This document shows, one piece after another, positions 47,150-62,100 of a DNA stretch of 64,000 nt. Position numbers and translations under genes: made by a program. Under the pieces are notes generated by a model that was given only the letters and a program-made list of their open reading frames with translations, was not told the origin of the DNA and did not search any database. Within the stretch, counting starts at the first letter, position 1, and each line of letters starts with the position of its first letter. Source of the DNA: Mytilus galloprovincialis (taxonomy: Eukaryota > Mollusca > Bivalvia > Mytilida > Mytilidae); NCBI RefSeq assembly GCF_965363235.1, contig NC_134839.1, positions 110,602,517 to 110,666,516 of the forward strand, read 5' to 3'.

Positions 47150-50100
47150 ATGTTGGAAGGGTTATTTGGAGAAGAAGATTTAACCTCTTCTAGAATATCT
47201 GAGCCTTCCAAACCTGGAATACAGTCGCCACCAAGACCACGTTATCAGTGTGGTCTAGCCGGAATTAGTAACCAAGGAGCCACATGCTATCTTAATTCTC
47301 TGCTGCAAACCTTACTTTACACTCCAGAATTTCGTGGTGAGAATGGGATAATTGCAACATTGGAATTTCATGGTCTTTTGTCAAGATATTTAGCATACAT
47401 ATGTACAACATGTACAATTGGCCCGAGAACACAGTTATTTTATAGTGCATTTCTTTTATAAAAAAAAAGACAATAAGTTAAAGTTTTATAATTGCACCTG
47501 CTGTATCTCAAATTTTTATTACAGTGTAATATACAAGTATTGGGACAAATACAGGGTTCGACACTAACGCTAGCCCGCTAGCCCGAGACTAGTAACTTTT
47601 GTGTCGGGCTAGTAAATGTCCGTGGCGCGATAGCCCGAGGGGCTAGTAAATTTATTTGTCATTGAACATCAATCTGTTGTACTTTCGGCAAAGTACAGTC
47701 CAAACGCCGGTCATATCTGACAACTTCGTCGAATATTGTCTACACTGGTTCCACGACCTCTTTATTTACATACAGATACAGATACTGGAGGGTAAAATTT
47801 CTACCGTAAACCAGTCGCCATATACAGTCAACTCGGCCTAAGATTACTCGGCCCTTAAAGTAAGAATGCACCACGTTTCAAGATAACCCGTTTTGAAATA
47901 AACAATAATTAAAATGCATATACATTTTGGTTTTATTATATTTTATCATTAATCACAACAGAGATCCTGATAAATCGTGTGCATAGTTTAGCCTTATCTA
48001 TTACATAGTCGTCGCGTAAATAGTTTAAATTGGAAATGTCCTTTCGTTCTAAAAATAGAGCGTTGAAAGGTTCCCTGTTGAAATTTTCCTTTACTCCAAA
48101 GGTACACGTGATGATGAAAACTTTTCGAACTTCTCTGTTTTTATCCAATTAGCGTTTGTCATGTCGTCATAATTCATTTCGTATTGCTCGGGACTTATCA
48201 TTACAGTTGCAATGGACTGAAACGAAAGTAAATTTCCGGTAATAATATTAAATGTGATTAGCTTCTTTTTGAGAGCTGAGGGGGTGATGATGATAACAAG
48301 ACTAAGCCATTGGTATCAGAAAGCGTCCATTGCACGTACCGGGATGTATGCATGTCATAATGCATTAGCTAGAACAGGGTTAAAACTCGTCATGAGACAA
48401 ATTAGTCCGAGATTACTCTGACGTCCAACAGCTGTTTTGCCAGACAAGCTGGGGCCGTGGGACGTCAGAGCTCGTCCCACGGCCCCAGCTTGTCAAGCAA
48501 AACAGCCGTTGGACGTCAGTAATCTCGGACTAGAGACAAATCAGTTGGAACATGAAGACTCAGCATCAGAAACCAAAAGTAAAATAGGGGACAAGTCAAC
48601 TTATTTATGTAAATAAAATTTGATTATTTTAGTTGATGAGTTTTTTGTAAGCAAAAAAAGTGTCCCATGAAATTGTGTCTTCTGATATTTCACAATTCAT
48701 CTGTGAAATTTCGTTCAGGGACAGAATATCACATTTTTAAACTATAAAATAGTGCCCCCCTTAGTGAAAAATTGTCCCAAGTGCATAATTTCATGGATGT
48801 TTTATAAAAATATGTCACAAGGGTCAATTTTTCATAGTGTAGCTATTTTTTTCTGTCCCTAAAAAAGGGAAATAATTTAGCAATCATTGAAATGTTTTAC
48901 TCAATTCATTAACAGTAAAAATGCAAGTTTTGACAAACAAATTACTGCCGTTAGATTTTTTTTGGTGTTCAGTTTTTTGATTTTTTTTTTTTTTTATGAA
49001 GATAACAAGTATGAAATAGTTATTTTTCAGACTGAAAGCATCTTCTTAAAAGGCCTCAGAATGCAGGATTTTGCATCTAAATTTCAAAAAATTTCTGGGG
49101 GGCATGCCCCCAGACCCCCCTAGCAAGTTCGCAGGCCTACGGCCTGCTCACTCGTGGGCCGTTGGCCCACTCACCGGGCTACCTGACACAGAACAGGGCT
49201 AGTTGAATATAATTTTTACTAGCCCTGCGGGCTAGTGCCTACAAAAGTTAGTGTCAACCCCTGAAATAATATCAAAATTATAGAAACTTCTACCAGCTCT
49301 AAATCAAAATATTGACATTTCTGTGTTAAGGGGGTCTAAAATTCAGTTTGACAGCTTCAGACTTACTATTTTTTTGCTATTTTAACTGGACCAAATCACT
49401 ACTTAAGGATGTACTTAGGTGAGGGTTTGTGAAATTAAAAAAAATCAAGAATTTAAAATTGATATATATTATAAGTCAAAAGAGCATTGGTTAAGAATCA
49501 AAATAAGCAAAAAATATTGATAGGTCATGGACTACCTTTTTCGAGGTATTTGATATTTAAGATATGGCGGGAAAAGGCTGACTCGGACCTTATATTTGCA
49601 TTGGTATAACTTGGGACTCAAATCAAAAGAAAGAAAATCAACAGTCTGCTATAATTTGGTATATGACCTTTTATGAGCTATTAAATCTTGTATGAAAAAA
49701 TAAATGGGTGTTATGGGGCAAAATATTTTACCTTATATTGTATGGAAAAACACCAAGGAGTCTGAATATTTGACACAAATGACAAAACCTCTCCCAAGTA
49801 CATCCTGAACATAAAGATTCAGCACCCAAATTTTTTTAACATGCAATTTCATCCCCTTACTTAATATTTCATGCATTAAATATCAAGAAATAAATTGGGA
49901 GAGAGTATAAAAATGAATTGCAAGTTATACACTGTTCACACAAGGGACGATATTCATAGACAACGAAAACCAAAGGAAGATAACTGTGTCCTTAGACCAA
50001 TAGTCAATACATGTACATATAAAAGAACAAAATGAAAATCAATTATCACAGCCTGTCCTCTCTTTTTGACACTTTTGATGATCTCTACCACCACCAGGGC

Positions 50101-53100
50101 TTTTCCCAGCATATATATTTGATTACAAGATTATACACCATTCCCAATGAAAATAGTGTTTTCCATTATTCATGTTATTAGCGTTAATATTCTCATTGTC
50201 ATTGATAGACTGAAGTCACTGAACTATGATATAAATTGTTATTATCCAAAGTTTAATGTTCATACATTGTAGTTAAAAAAAATGAAAAACAACTGAAAAC
50301 TAGATCAAAATCCAGATACAAGTTTCCACTTTTCCAAAACAATATTTGATGTGGCCTAAAATACATGTAGTCAATTTTAGTATAAACATGTTAAAAGATA
50401 TTGCAAAACTGTGCGCTACATGTGTATGAACATGGTGCTTCTTTCTAAGAAAATGAGTTGTGACTTCTGTATCAAAATATTATGATAGAGTCTGAGTAGT
50501 TATAATTACAGGAGGAAAGTGCATAACTTCTATAAACATGATAAAGCTTAATCTGAATTTTAATGAAAATAACACTTGAGGGATAAATCAATTTTTTTTT
50601 TAAATATAGGATTTCTCTGTTTTTTTTTCTATAGATGAACTTTATCATATACTTAAAAAAAAATAATTTAAAAATGGGGTGACCGTTCATTTAAGCTCAC
50701 AATCTGTCTTTGAAAGAAGCATGCATTTTTGTTTATAGGTACTTTTTTTTGTTTTAACTAATACATGTAATAGGAGAAATTAAGTTAATATCAAAATTAA
50801 AAACCAAAATTACAGAAATCGCCTAAATTTTACTATTGTTTAGTTTAAGTACAGCTTATTTAAAAATAATAATAAAAAATAATGGTCATCGATGAGTTAA
50901 AAAAGATATTTCCATTTTAATGCCTAAAAACGGCATTTTTGCACCAAAGGGAGATAATTTGGAGCTTTTCAATGAAAAACATTTTAAAAGTCATCTAGGC
51001 CAAAACAAATCAATTTGTGGGGTTGATATTTGTACAATCATAAAGTAACAATTAGTAGTGTAATAAATAAAATTTATAATGAAAACAAAAATGTTTAAAA
51101 AATTTCTGAATTTTTTTTTTCTCGAGCCTCCTTAATGAGTTTGGTGCATCTTAAGTGTTTTTTTTATGAATATATACATTGTACCTTTTCTGGATATACA
51201 TTGTACCTTTTCTAGATATACATATACATTGTACCTTTTTTACCTCTAAATTGTTTGCTGGATGTTTTTCAAGTCATGAATGCTCAAAATGTCAAACCCA
51301 ACAACATGCACAATGTGAAAGCCATAGATGTACATGTATAAGTACCACTGTCTCTAACATGCCTAAATGACTACATACAGAGTTTCTTATTCAATATACT
51401 TTCAGAATCATTATTTGACTTGACAGAAGATGAGCTAGGAAGTTTTGATAGTAAAGATATTCCTGGGAAAAAGGTATGAATGATATGGGTTTCTTTAATA
51501 TAACTTTTGTATGGATATCTTGTACAAACTGTAAATCATTTTATACATTTAAATAAATATTTAAAGTAGCATTTCAAACAATGTTTTGTAGTGGTAAATT
51601 ACTGCAAATTACCTTATATAACTTGCCAATACAAAACAAAGGATATACAGCCTGAACTGCAGAAGGGTTTGTTTTACGCAAAGGAAAATAGTACTACATG
51701 TACCAGCATCAAGAGGGGACACAGAAAAAGTCTATGCATGGTACATGTTGTTTTATTTTTTAACCTGTCCTTTGCAACACAATTTAGGACAAAGAAATGC
51801 TGAGGCCTCCATCTATATTATATTTTAAAGTGTAAGTGCTAACATTTTATCTCAAATGTCTAAATCATATTATTCAAAGTAGTCAATCAGCAATGTCCTA
51901 GACACTTTCAAAAGTTATTGGTGATCAACATAAATAATAAGATTTTTTTTTAGACACTCTCACCTTAAATTTTTTGTCAGAGTTTTATTAAATTAAAATC
52001 AGATTTATGTCTTAAAAAAAAATCCTAAATCAGCATCATTCAACCTTTTTTTTACAAAAAGTATGTCACTTGGAAATAAAATTACAAGTATATGGAAAGT
52101 TTTAAGTCTTCTCTCCCCTACATTTTTTTTTCATGTTTAAAAAAATTGTATTGAAGGTTAAATTAAACAATATTTGTGAAGCCTGAATGATCTATGGATT
52201 TGAAATACTGGTAAAATTATTAGAGTTTTTGCTATCAGACAAATATATTATATGTTGTGTTGAATGCATCAATTTTGTTGGTGGTGCTTTCATTATTATG
52301 ATTTCTACTGTAGGTTAGAGTGATACCATTACAATTACAGAAATTGTTTACAAGATTGCTACTGAGTGATCAACAAAGTATATCTACAACAGAACTGACG
52401 GATAGTTTTGGTTGGAACAACAGAGAGGTGTGTGATGATTCTATGTAGTTATTTAGTATATTATGTGTTGACAAAGTATTTTGTAATGAGAACATCTGAA
52501 TACTTATTTCACTGATTCATGGGGAAGTTTCTACTACAGGAAACAAGCTTTTGGCACTAGAGCTGGTGATTGAATATTGCTGCTAAATAAAACAAAGCAA
52601 AAACCAGAAACAACATTCTTAACAGTTTTAGAAGTCCAATCATAGAATCTGATTGAAATCAGCAGTATCTATATATGAAAACCTAGTAGAAATCTAATAT
52701 CTTCAGACCATTGTTACTGGATTCAAGGATATAACACTTGTAGCCCTTGGTTTGGAAAGAAAAAAAAAATCCACAGTTTAGATATACATGTATCATTTTC
52801 AATGTTCTATTTTTTTTTTTAAATTACGATGTGGAAAATACATTAAGGTTTCTGCTTGTTTGTCCCTACGTCAGTCTGTCCATCAGTATATCCCAAAATT
52901 GGTTTTTGTTCTCTAACTTAAGTTTGCCTCAACCAAATGTAGGAAACTATACACAATGGTTATCACCACAAAACTCAGATCAAGTTTCAATTCGGGTGGT
53001 GTCACTTTTACTACTCTGGAGTTATGCCCTTTAAGAACGTTATATGCATGTAGGGGTATCATCTGTGTCCCATGGACACTTTCTACTTTAACTATTGAAA

Positions 53101-56100
53101 AGTCTCAATTATGTGGTATTTGTTATCTTGGAAAAGTTACTTTTGTGTCTTTCTTCATGTTCTTAGAAGTTTATTTATTTTTCATCTCCTGATCTTTCAT
53201 GATAAATCAAGATTCAACTTAAACCTGACAATTTTTTATAACAGGAATTACAACAACATGATGTACAGGAACTGAATCGTATCTTGTTTAGTGCTGTGGA
53301 AGCTTCATTGGTAGGGACATCAGGAAAGGACTTAATAAACAGACTTTACCATGGAACGCTTGTCAATCAGGTGATACACTCATTATAAATGTTTTCATAG
53401 TATCTTGCTATGCTTTTTTTTACATTAAGGAAGTTGGCTACTCAGTTTCGAAATAACAAGCTTTTCATAACACTAGTATATATTAATGGGGGATTAATAA
53501 AGGAACAAAAAAATCAAAAAAAAATCTTGTTTTCGAGATAATAGTAATTCAAATTTTGGCGGGAAAATGTTCTCTCTTGACTTTTCATATCTTTATCATT
53601 GACAAGTTTAGGTTCTGCAATACTATTAAAAGATAACAAGGATTTTAGCTTTTACAGATGGTTTTTATAATTGTATGGCTTATACTGATACATGTGAAAG
53701 ATTTATAAAATAAAAAGTGGAGGTCAATGGGCAAATTGTTTTAAGGAATTCAAATGGATAAAACCAGAAGAATCTGAAAATTTGACAAAAATCCCAAGTA
53801 GCAGCATAAATGCCTCGAGTGCAGAAGGGTGTGGGGTCTAAACACACTTCACGTCTAACCAAAAACTTTAAATTTTGTATGCAGCTTCTCACCCAGGCAC
53901 GGGGCATTAAGGAGAAAAAGCAAAGCCTGGTCAGCTTGGAGTCAGAATTATATTTTCAGGTAACGTGACATGTCTCTACAGACTGTTTCCTTGTGAGCTA
54001 CATTGTAGCACATTAAAATTCTGGCTCTGCATGTCAGTCTCTTACAAAGCAGGTTTTATATTCATATAACAATAACATGCTCTCATCCTAAATATGCATA
54101 TTAATTTGCTGCTGGACATTAAGTATTCATCCATCATCATCTTATAGAAAGTATGAAATTATCAAACCACTATTTACATTATAGATCATTTGCTCTGTAT
54201 GTGGAAAAGTTAGTGAAAGAGAGGTAAGTTATAAACAAGATAGATTAACTTCAAAGATTTCTGATACACATCAAGTCATGTCAACAAGTAAAAATCATAC
54301 CAGTATGAGAAAACATTTTTTTAGAATATATCTTTACTTTATGTGAAAAAGGAAATATTCACTGAGCTGCATATAACAAAAGTTTGTTGTTTACAAATAT
54401 TTGATTTAACTCCACATACATGAAACAATATGAAATTCTTTTGTCAGCTAACAGTTGTATAACATCTAACTTCTAAAATCTGCTAATTTTAAAGTTTTTG
54501 CTTTAAATTTGAATAGGTCTGTTTCCAACGTACTTAAAAGGGCACTAGATATATAAAAAATCAAAAGTATGATTTTTTTTTTGTTCAATCATTAATGAGA
54601 GTGAAAAAGTGAAATAATGATTTGCTTTTTTATCAGCTAAAATGGTTCAATTTTGTCAAATTAAGCACATAAACATTGATAATGAAGTATTCACTTGCAA
54701 GTGAATAAGTCGACCTCATTAAATCTGTATTCATGGGAACTCCAATTTAACCCCGTTGAAAGAGATAGAATAACGCATGCATTGTTCATGTACGAGTTTT
54801 TAAAGGAAAAGAAAGTGCAACAAAGGTAAATAATTTGATTAACTGATTCGATCCACACAAAATCATTCTCATAAAGGTATAAACGACGATAAACGTACAT
54901 TTTAAATCTATAATACAAAATTTAACAGACCTATAAAAATCTAATTGCACGAGTTGCTTTATCTATTTATATCCATGTTTATGTTTACATCGCTTATATG
55001 GTCATATAAGGTCAACTCGATAGTTAATTAGATGGCGTCTTGGCTAAAATTCACATGAAACGAAGCTACATCTTATTGAGACCATGTCCTCTAGATTGTT
55101 TATTTTATACTTTTGATAGTTTGGAAAAAAGTTTTACATTGTTATAAATAAAATATGAGAATTTGAGTCAAATCGGTGACCACGAATTTGACAGCTAGTG
55201 CCCCTTTAAGTGTAAAATACTGATTTTAGATTGTGGGATGTAATTTGTTAATATTTGTATGTTTAGGAGGATTATTTAGATTTAACATTAACAGTTGCTG
55301 GCAACAACAGTTTAGAAGAAGCTCTGTGTGGAAGCTTTGTTTACATGGAAAGTATGGATGGTAAAAACCAATACAAATGTGAATCTTGTAACAAACTTGT
55401 CAATGCTAAAAAGGTAAATAACTAAGACAACCCTACCAATTATTCATGTGTCTATTGGAAGTCTGGAACCACATCATGCCTTACATTGCCTTAATTATTT
55501 CGTTATTTAATAATGGTAGCAGATCTTATTTTATCTGTTTAATTTGTTCTCAACTTTTTATAAACTAAGAATCTTTGAGGTCTCTGCTACATCACAGACT
55601 AAGAACCTTGTAAAGCCAAGGTAGTCTGGTTGTTGGTTAAATCTCCATATAATAAGTCTTATGATTGCTAATATTGCTAAAATAGGTGTTGACTATATAT
55701 AGATATTTACTGATCCTCTGCTAGGCATTCATCATTTGTTAATAAAAACAAATATATACCCTGCCAGATGTGTTCTGTTAATTTTACTGTTAACTTTAAT
55801 GTTATTTTAGGGAGCCAAATTAAGAAGTTTACCAGAAATTTTGTCTATCTCTTTTCTAAGATTTAGTTTTGACTACCAGAAGATGGAGAGATACAAGGTA
55901 TGATTAAGAGAGATAAACAGTTGAACATCATAGGAACCTGCAAAAATAAATTACATTCTAGAGAATAGTTACAAATATGTCAACATACAAATCAATCATT
56001 CTGGATGTTGTCTTGTACAATAATAAATAACTTTTGTGTCTTTTGGCATTTCAGACATGTATTTATTTTTAAAATGTTCTACACAATAATTTAAGCATTG

Positions 56101-59100
56101 AATCAATTATTACTGTTATAAAAGATTAATTCTCACTTAAGATTTATAAGATTTTTATTCAGAAGATAAATTATTTTGTAGGAGGCAGGAAGACTAGTTT
56201 TCCCACATACCATTGACATGGCACCATATTGTGAAAAGGTATTATTATGTTATAAGGGACATAACTCTATTGATTAATTATATTTTTATTGAAACATTTT
56301 GTTAAACCATTTTCAGAAAATTTTAAGAAAAAATATATATATTTATTGATCATTATCAAACAAAACATCTAGCTATCTATCACTTACTTGTAAGACTATT
56401 TATATCTTTGGACTAGATAGCTGATAAAAACCTGTAGAGGTCACTACAGTCTATATGATTGTTTAAAGATGGACTATCATCTACTTAATTGTTCTTCGCT
56501 TTAGTTTTTGGGATACGATTGCTTTCAAGCAATCTGTAGACTTATACCGGTGACTCAGAGCATTGCCCTCATGTCAATCGTTTTATTCTAAACATTAAAG
56601 AACATCTCAGATTCTTATGATTGTCTTGCTTTAAAAGGTAAAAACAAAGGGATTGAACTTAAACAACTTTCCTATAATGTTCTTTTCATAATCTTAATGT
56701 TTGATAATTCCCTTGACTTATATGCATGTTTTTAACAACATGGAAAATCAGAATTAAGCAGTATTTATATTTAGTGTATTTATAAATTTAGAAACACGTC
56801 AGAGGGAATTCCCAGTTTTGATAAAATGCGAGAGTTCCCTGAATTCCGATAAATCTATTTCTGTCATATAAGAACTGAGTGGAGTTTTTCTTATATGTTA
56901 CCGTTATGAAACTGGTATTTGAGATTGTAATTCCATAAAGAAATAGAGAACCATCTAGGTCGTTTAATAAACATTAATATACGTTCTTGCTCCAGGGTTT
57001 GTTTTGGAAATTATGCGCATGCGTATAGTTTTCTTGACTTCAAGGAGATTTAGATTGAATGGTTGCTCTGGATTCCCCACTCAATTAATTAATTTATAAC
57101 TCATGGGATCTTTTTTATGTATGCCTGCTATTGAGGGTTATTGTTGTTGCATAATTTTAAATCATATGCATCATTTAAATTAAAATAAATGTAGTCCTTA
57201 TCGTAGAACACCCCTTCAGGCGAAATGGAGTCTTCCATATTATCGTTTCGAGTTGTCTCCCTTCCAGAAGTAACTTCTGTGAATTCTGAAACAACACGTC
57301 AAGTATTAGCTCCTTCTGTCAATAAACGTCGTATTAAATTAAAAACAAATGCAATTTAAAGCGATAAATGTGTACGGAAAGGAGTCATGATCACTGACCC
57401 AAAGGAAATTAAATATTTAAAGAGTTAGGAATGGGATTCCTCCTAGAATTAATGAGGAAAATAGGTGATAAGATACGAAGTGAAATACCTTCTCTCACTC
57501 TGAGTCTCAGTGACTGCTGTGGAAAGTAAACTTGGAATTGATAGTACAAAAATAAAACAGAATAGGCCTAATTACATTGTTCATACACTTTTATCCGGGA
57601 TTGGCTATTTTGTAACTATTTTACATGTGCAGTTGAATTAGTTTTGAAAATAATATTATCCAGCTACATGTATACATGTGTCAATGAAACAACGGCAATC
57701 GTATCTCTCAGAGCAATCTGCTCTTTGATTTATGTTAGCTTTCAAAACTATATAGCACCTTGAGTCTGAACCTGTGAAAAATCAACAAATACTTTTTTCA
57801 TTTCAGGCAGAGCTTTCTTCAGAGTATGAGTTGTTTTCTGTAGTGATTCACAAAGGAGGAGCCTATGGCGGCCATTACCATGCATTTATAAAGGATGTAG
57901 ACTCTCTAGGGAAGTGGACTCATCCAGTTAGTAGACATTACTATAGTTTGTTAATCTGTAGAATGGGAACCAATCATCATATTTCTGTTGCTTGTTATTG
58001 ATAATTGTTTTTATCTAATCAATTGCTTGACTAGAAATTCTGTTTTAATATGGAACATTAATAGCATTTTACAAAATCATTGTTTCGGCGTAGATATATG
58101 TGAAAAAATGATACACATTGAATAAAAGAGATATCAGCATAGTAGTGAAGACAAAATTAAGTAAAACTATAGATTCATCTGTTTGGATTTGTTTCTCCCT
58201 TATAATTAGGCTTGGTTGGTCTGTGAAGTGTAAAACCTCTCACAATATAAAAATAAGAAGATGTGGTATGATTGCCAATGAGAAAACTCTCCACAAGAGA
58301 CCAAATGACACAGATTATAAGTAAAAATAGCAGCTTTAATCATAAGGATCTATGAGAGTTAATTACCTTGCTGTTTACAAACGAGAAACAAATTATAGTA
58401 TCTCCTACGATTAAATTTTCCAATACAATATTAACCAGGTGTACAGATCACACAAAGCAATAAAGGGAACCTTAACTGTTGCTAGCCTGGCATTTCTTAC
58501 TGTTTCTGTAGGTTGTACAAATACATTTTATATTTTCCTACAATGTATGAATACTGAATAATTCTTTAAATATTAGGATGAAGAACCTATCCAGCTTCCA
58601 ACAGACCCCAGTACTGGTGAAGTTGACTACATTGAGGTAGACTCTCCTGTAGAACTGATACAAGCCATTCTTGTCAGAAATCCTGTCCTCACTATAGACA
58701 AACTGTGTGCTGTAAGTAATATATCAAAAAAGACTCTGCTGTAGAACTACCGGTAATAGAAAGTTGGTTATCTGGTGCAAAAAGCATCAATTTTGACAAT
58801 TTTTGTCCCATTTGTTGACCTGGAAGACCGAGATATGCTGATAGATGTATCAATCAGTGGTCTGCATGTAGAGTGGACCCCAATGAACAAATTTACCACA
58901 ACATATCTTATGTCTGAGTGAAACTGGTCTTGGTACAGAAGGTTATTTTGATCAAAAATCCAAAATTTTCCGATTTTTGACTTCAACTGGACCTGAAACA
59001 GGAAGTAGTCGTTTCCTAGTAATAGAGCTCTGAACATCATGTGTCAGACATCAAGAGGATGCCTACCCCTACAAAAAACTGAGTTTTATCCAATTTCAAT

Positions 59101-62100
59101 TTTATGCCCCATTTATGGGCATTATGTTTTCTGGTCTGTGTGTCCATCTGTTCGTTCTTCTGTCTGATTGTCCATCCGTCTGTCCCACTTCAGGTTAAAG
59201 TTTTTGGTCGAGGTTGTTTTTGATGAAGTTGAAGTCCAATCAACTTGAAACTTAGTACACTTGTTGCTTATGATATGATCTTTCCAATTTTAATGCCAAA
59301 TTAGAGATTTGCGCCCATTTTCATGGTCCACTGAACATAAAAAATGATAGTGCAGATGGGGCATCCCTGTACTGGGGACACATTCTTGTTAAGTTCTTAT
59401 TTTAGCCCAAATTGAACATTAAAACAGAGGAAGGAACACTACTATTGATAGTGTAAGATTGAGATAACATGCATTCACTTTGAAATAAATTTCATTAAGT
59501 TGATCTCCAAAAGTATGGAGAGCCATTGGAGCCAAATAACAGTTTTTTGGGTACAGCCGTAATATTAAGTATGGTAAGGGTTAATACACAAACTTATTCA
59601 TGGGGTAGGGTATTAGATTTTAAAAATTTCCATTCTTTCCCCCAAAAAGATTGATTTTAGCTGGAGTATCAGTTTTATCCTCTTTTCATAAAACAAAAGT
59701 TGATCCTTATTATCCACTGATTAAAGCATTTCATACTTTTAATTAACATGCTAGATTTGAAGAGAGTTATTTTTGTGTCGGAAAGTTAAATGCAGTTGAA
59801 GGTAATAGAAATGATATGCAGACAATCCTTTCCTTTTTTATTCAAACATTTCTGCAATAAAACATTTGCCATAGAACTTACACTTTAAATCTTTATAGCT
59901 CAAGGATTGATAATTGGGTTTTTTTTTTATCAGGAGATCAGTAAACAGACTGGAGTATCATGGAACAAAAGATTTAGGAAAAACTTTGGATCTATTGTTA
60001 AGGTTAGTTATGGTAAATTCTGAAAAACATTGCGAAGTTACTCTGAACAACAGAAACAGAGTTTTTAATTTATTTGAAGTAATGAATTTTTCTAAAACCT
60101 AGATAGATATCAGATGACTCAGTATTTCACAGTTTTAAAAAATCACTATCTGTAAGCAAGCTTTGAAAAATGGCAAACATAGTTGTTACAAACAAAAGAT
60201 AATGTCACAAATTTTAATGCTTTTTGTCTTCTCCAAATTATTGACATTTCTCATTTGTGGGTGTAAAAAACAGAAAGCAACTGTCTTGACCCTAAAAAAT
60301 ATTTGAAGGAACACATCTTTTTTGTCTTTTTATGTGATGAAATCATTTGTAGACTTTATAAAGCGTAATTAATTCAGTTTTTGAATGTATTTATTACATC
60401 ATAGAAAGACAGAATAGAATAAACTTGTTGTCCTCATTTGAATTAATTGTAATAACAAAAATAAAACGTGACTTCACATTGAGTACTTATACAGAAATAG
60501 ATATATTTAAAAAGATTGTATAGATATACATTTTCTTGTTGTATTTTCAGTTTTTAGAAAAACATCATGATGTATTTGTACTTGATTCTGGTTGTAATCA
60601 GGTATCACTAGGAAATTCTACTAAAGTGAAGGCTGATAAAGAGGAAAATTCTCCTACAACAACTGCTGAGCCAAGAAACAAAAGGTAAACTAATTCTGAA
60701 GTTCTCTCAATTACCCCTCTCTGTTATAATGTGACCTACCAAATTATACTATTTACTGTATTTGTATTAACATGAGCAACAGGACAGGTACCACATGTGG
60801 AGCAGGATCTGCTTACTCTTCTGGAGCACCTGAGATCACTCCCAGTTTTTGGTGGGGTTTGTATTGCATAGTCTTTATTTTTCTATAAGCTATGTTGTGT
60901 CTTGAGTACTATTATTTGTCTGTTTGTCTTTTTCTTTGTTCGCCATGGCGTTGTCAGTTTATTTTTGTACTATGAGTTTGACTGTTCCTCTGGTATCTTT
61001 CGCCCCTCTTTAACAGCCTTTTTCTTTGTTCGCCATGGCGTTGTCAGTTTATTTTTGTACTATGAGTTTGACTGTTCCTCTGGTATCTTTCGCCCCTCTT
61101 TAACAGCCTTTTTCTTTGTTCGCCATGGCGTTGTCAGTTTATTTTTGTACTATGAGTTTGACTTTCTCTCTGGTATCTTACCCCCCTCTTTAACAGCCTT
61201 TTCATTTGTTGATATTAAACTAATGGTGACCTCAATTTGTTAACTTCTATGTCATTTGGTCTTTGGTGGAGAGTTGTCTCATTGGCAATCATACCACATC
61301 TTCTTCTTTTTATATTAAGTCAGAGTTAGTGTCAGAATTATTGTGAATCAACCGGCTTATCTTGACAGAAGTTAACCACATAAATAGGTCATTTCATCTT
61401 TTTTTTAAAGATAAACTCTTAACCAAGGATACAATCTTCTGGAGAACCATCAAGAGAACTGATATTTACATTGGTATAGGTTTTATTTGATATCCTCTAA
61501 CCACAGAAGTAATAAATGAGTGACATATTAGTGATATGTTATTTCATGGAATATCGATTATACAAATCTTGAATTGGCTGATGAAGACAATTAGGTTTAG
61601 TTTATTATCTAAACAGATGATATTACATTTATTTGAAACAAATAGAAGATGGTAATAAAAAACTCTTATTTCTGTTGTAGACCACAATCACCAACACCTA
61701 TGCCTGGCCAAGCTTGGTTTAACTTTGATGACTCAAGAGTTTCTCCAATCAGAGAAAAAGAAATAGAAAAACAATATCAAGGAAAAGAAAGTGCTTATAT
61801 GTTGTTCTACAGAAGGAAGAAATTAACAAGACCAAAAGAAGGTAATATCCTCATTTATAAGTCAAAGTATTACACATGTGTATTATAATCCTTACTAGCC
61901 ATTAGACCGTTGGTTTTCCCGTTTGAATGGTTTTACACTAGTAATTTTGGGGCCCTTTATAGCTTGTTGTTCGGTGTGAGCCAAGGCTTCGTGTTGAAGG
62001 CCGTACATTCAGTCAGGATTCTACTTCGTCAAAATTATCTCCCCATTACGCCAGTTCATTTTCACAATCATAGAAATGGATGCCATTGTAGGGAAGACGC

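Noticed and set aside
60902-61243. 113-codon frame with three near-identical 30-residue repeats (FFFVRHGVVSLFLYYEF)
   Set aside because: It is produced by a 90-bp tandem repeat of family D in an intron of USP40.
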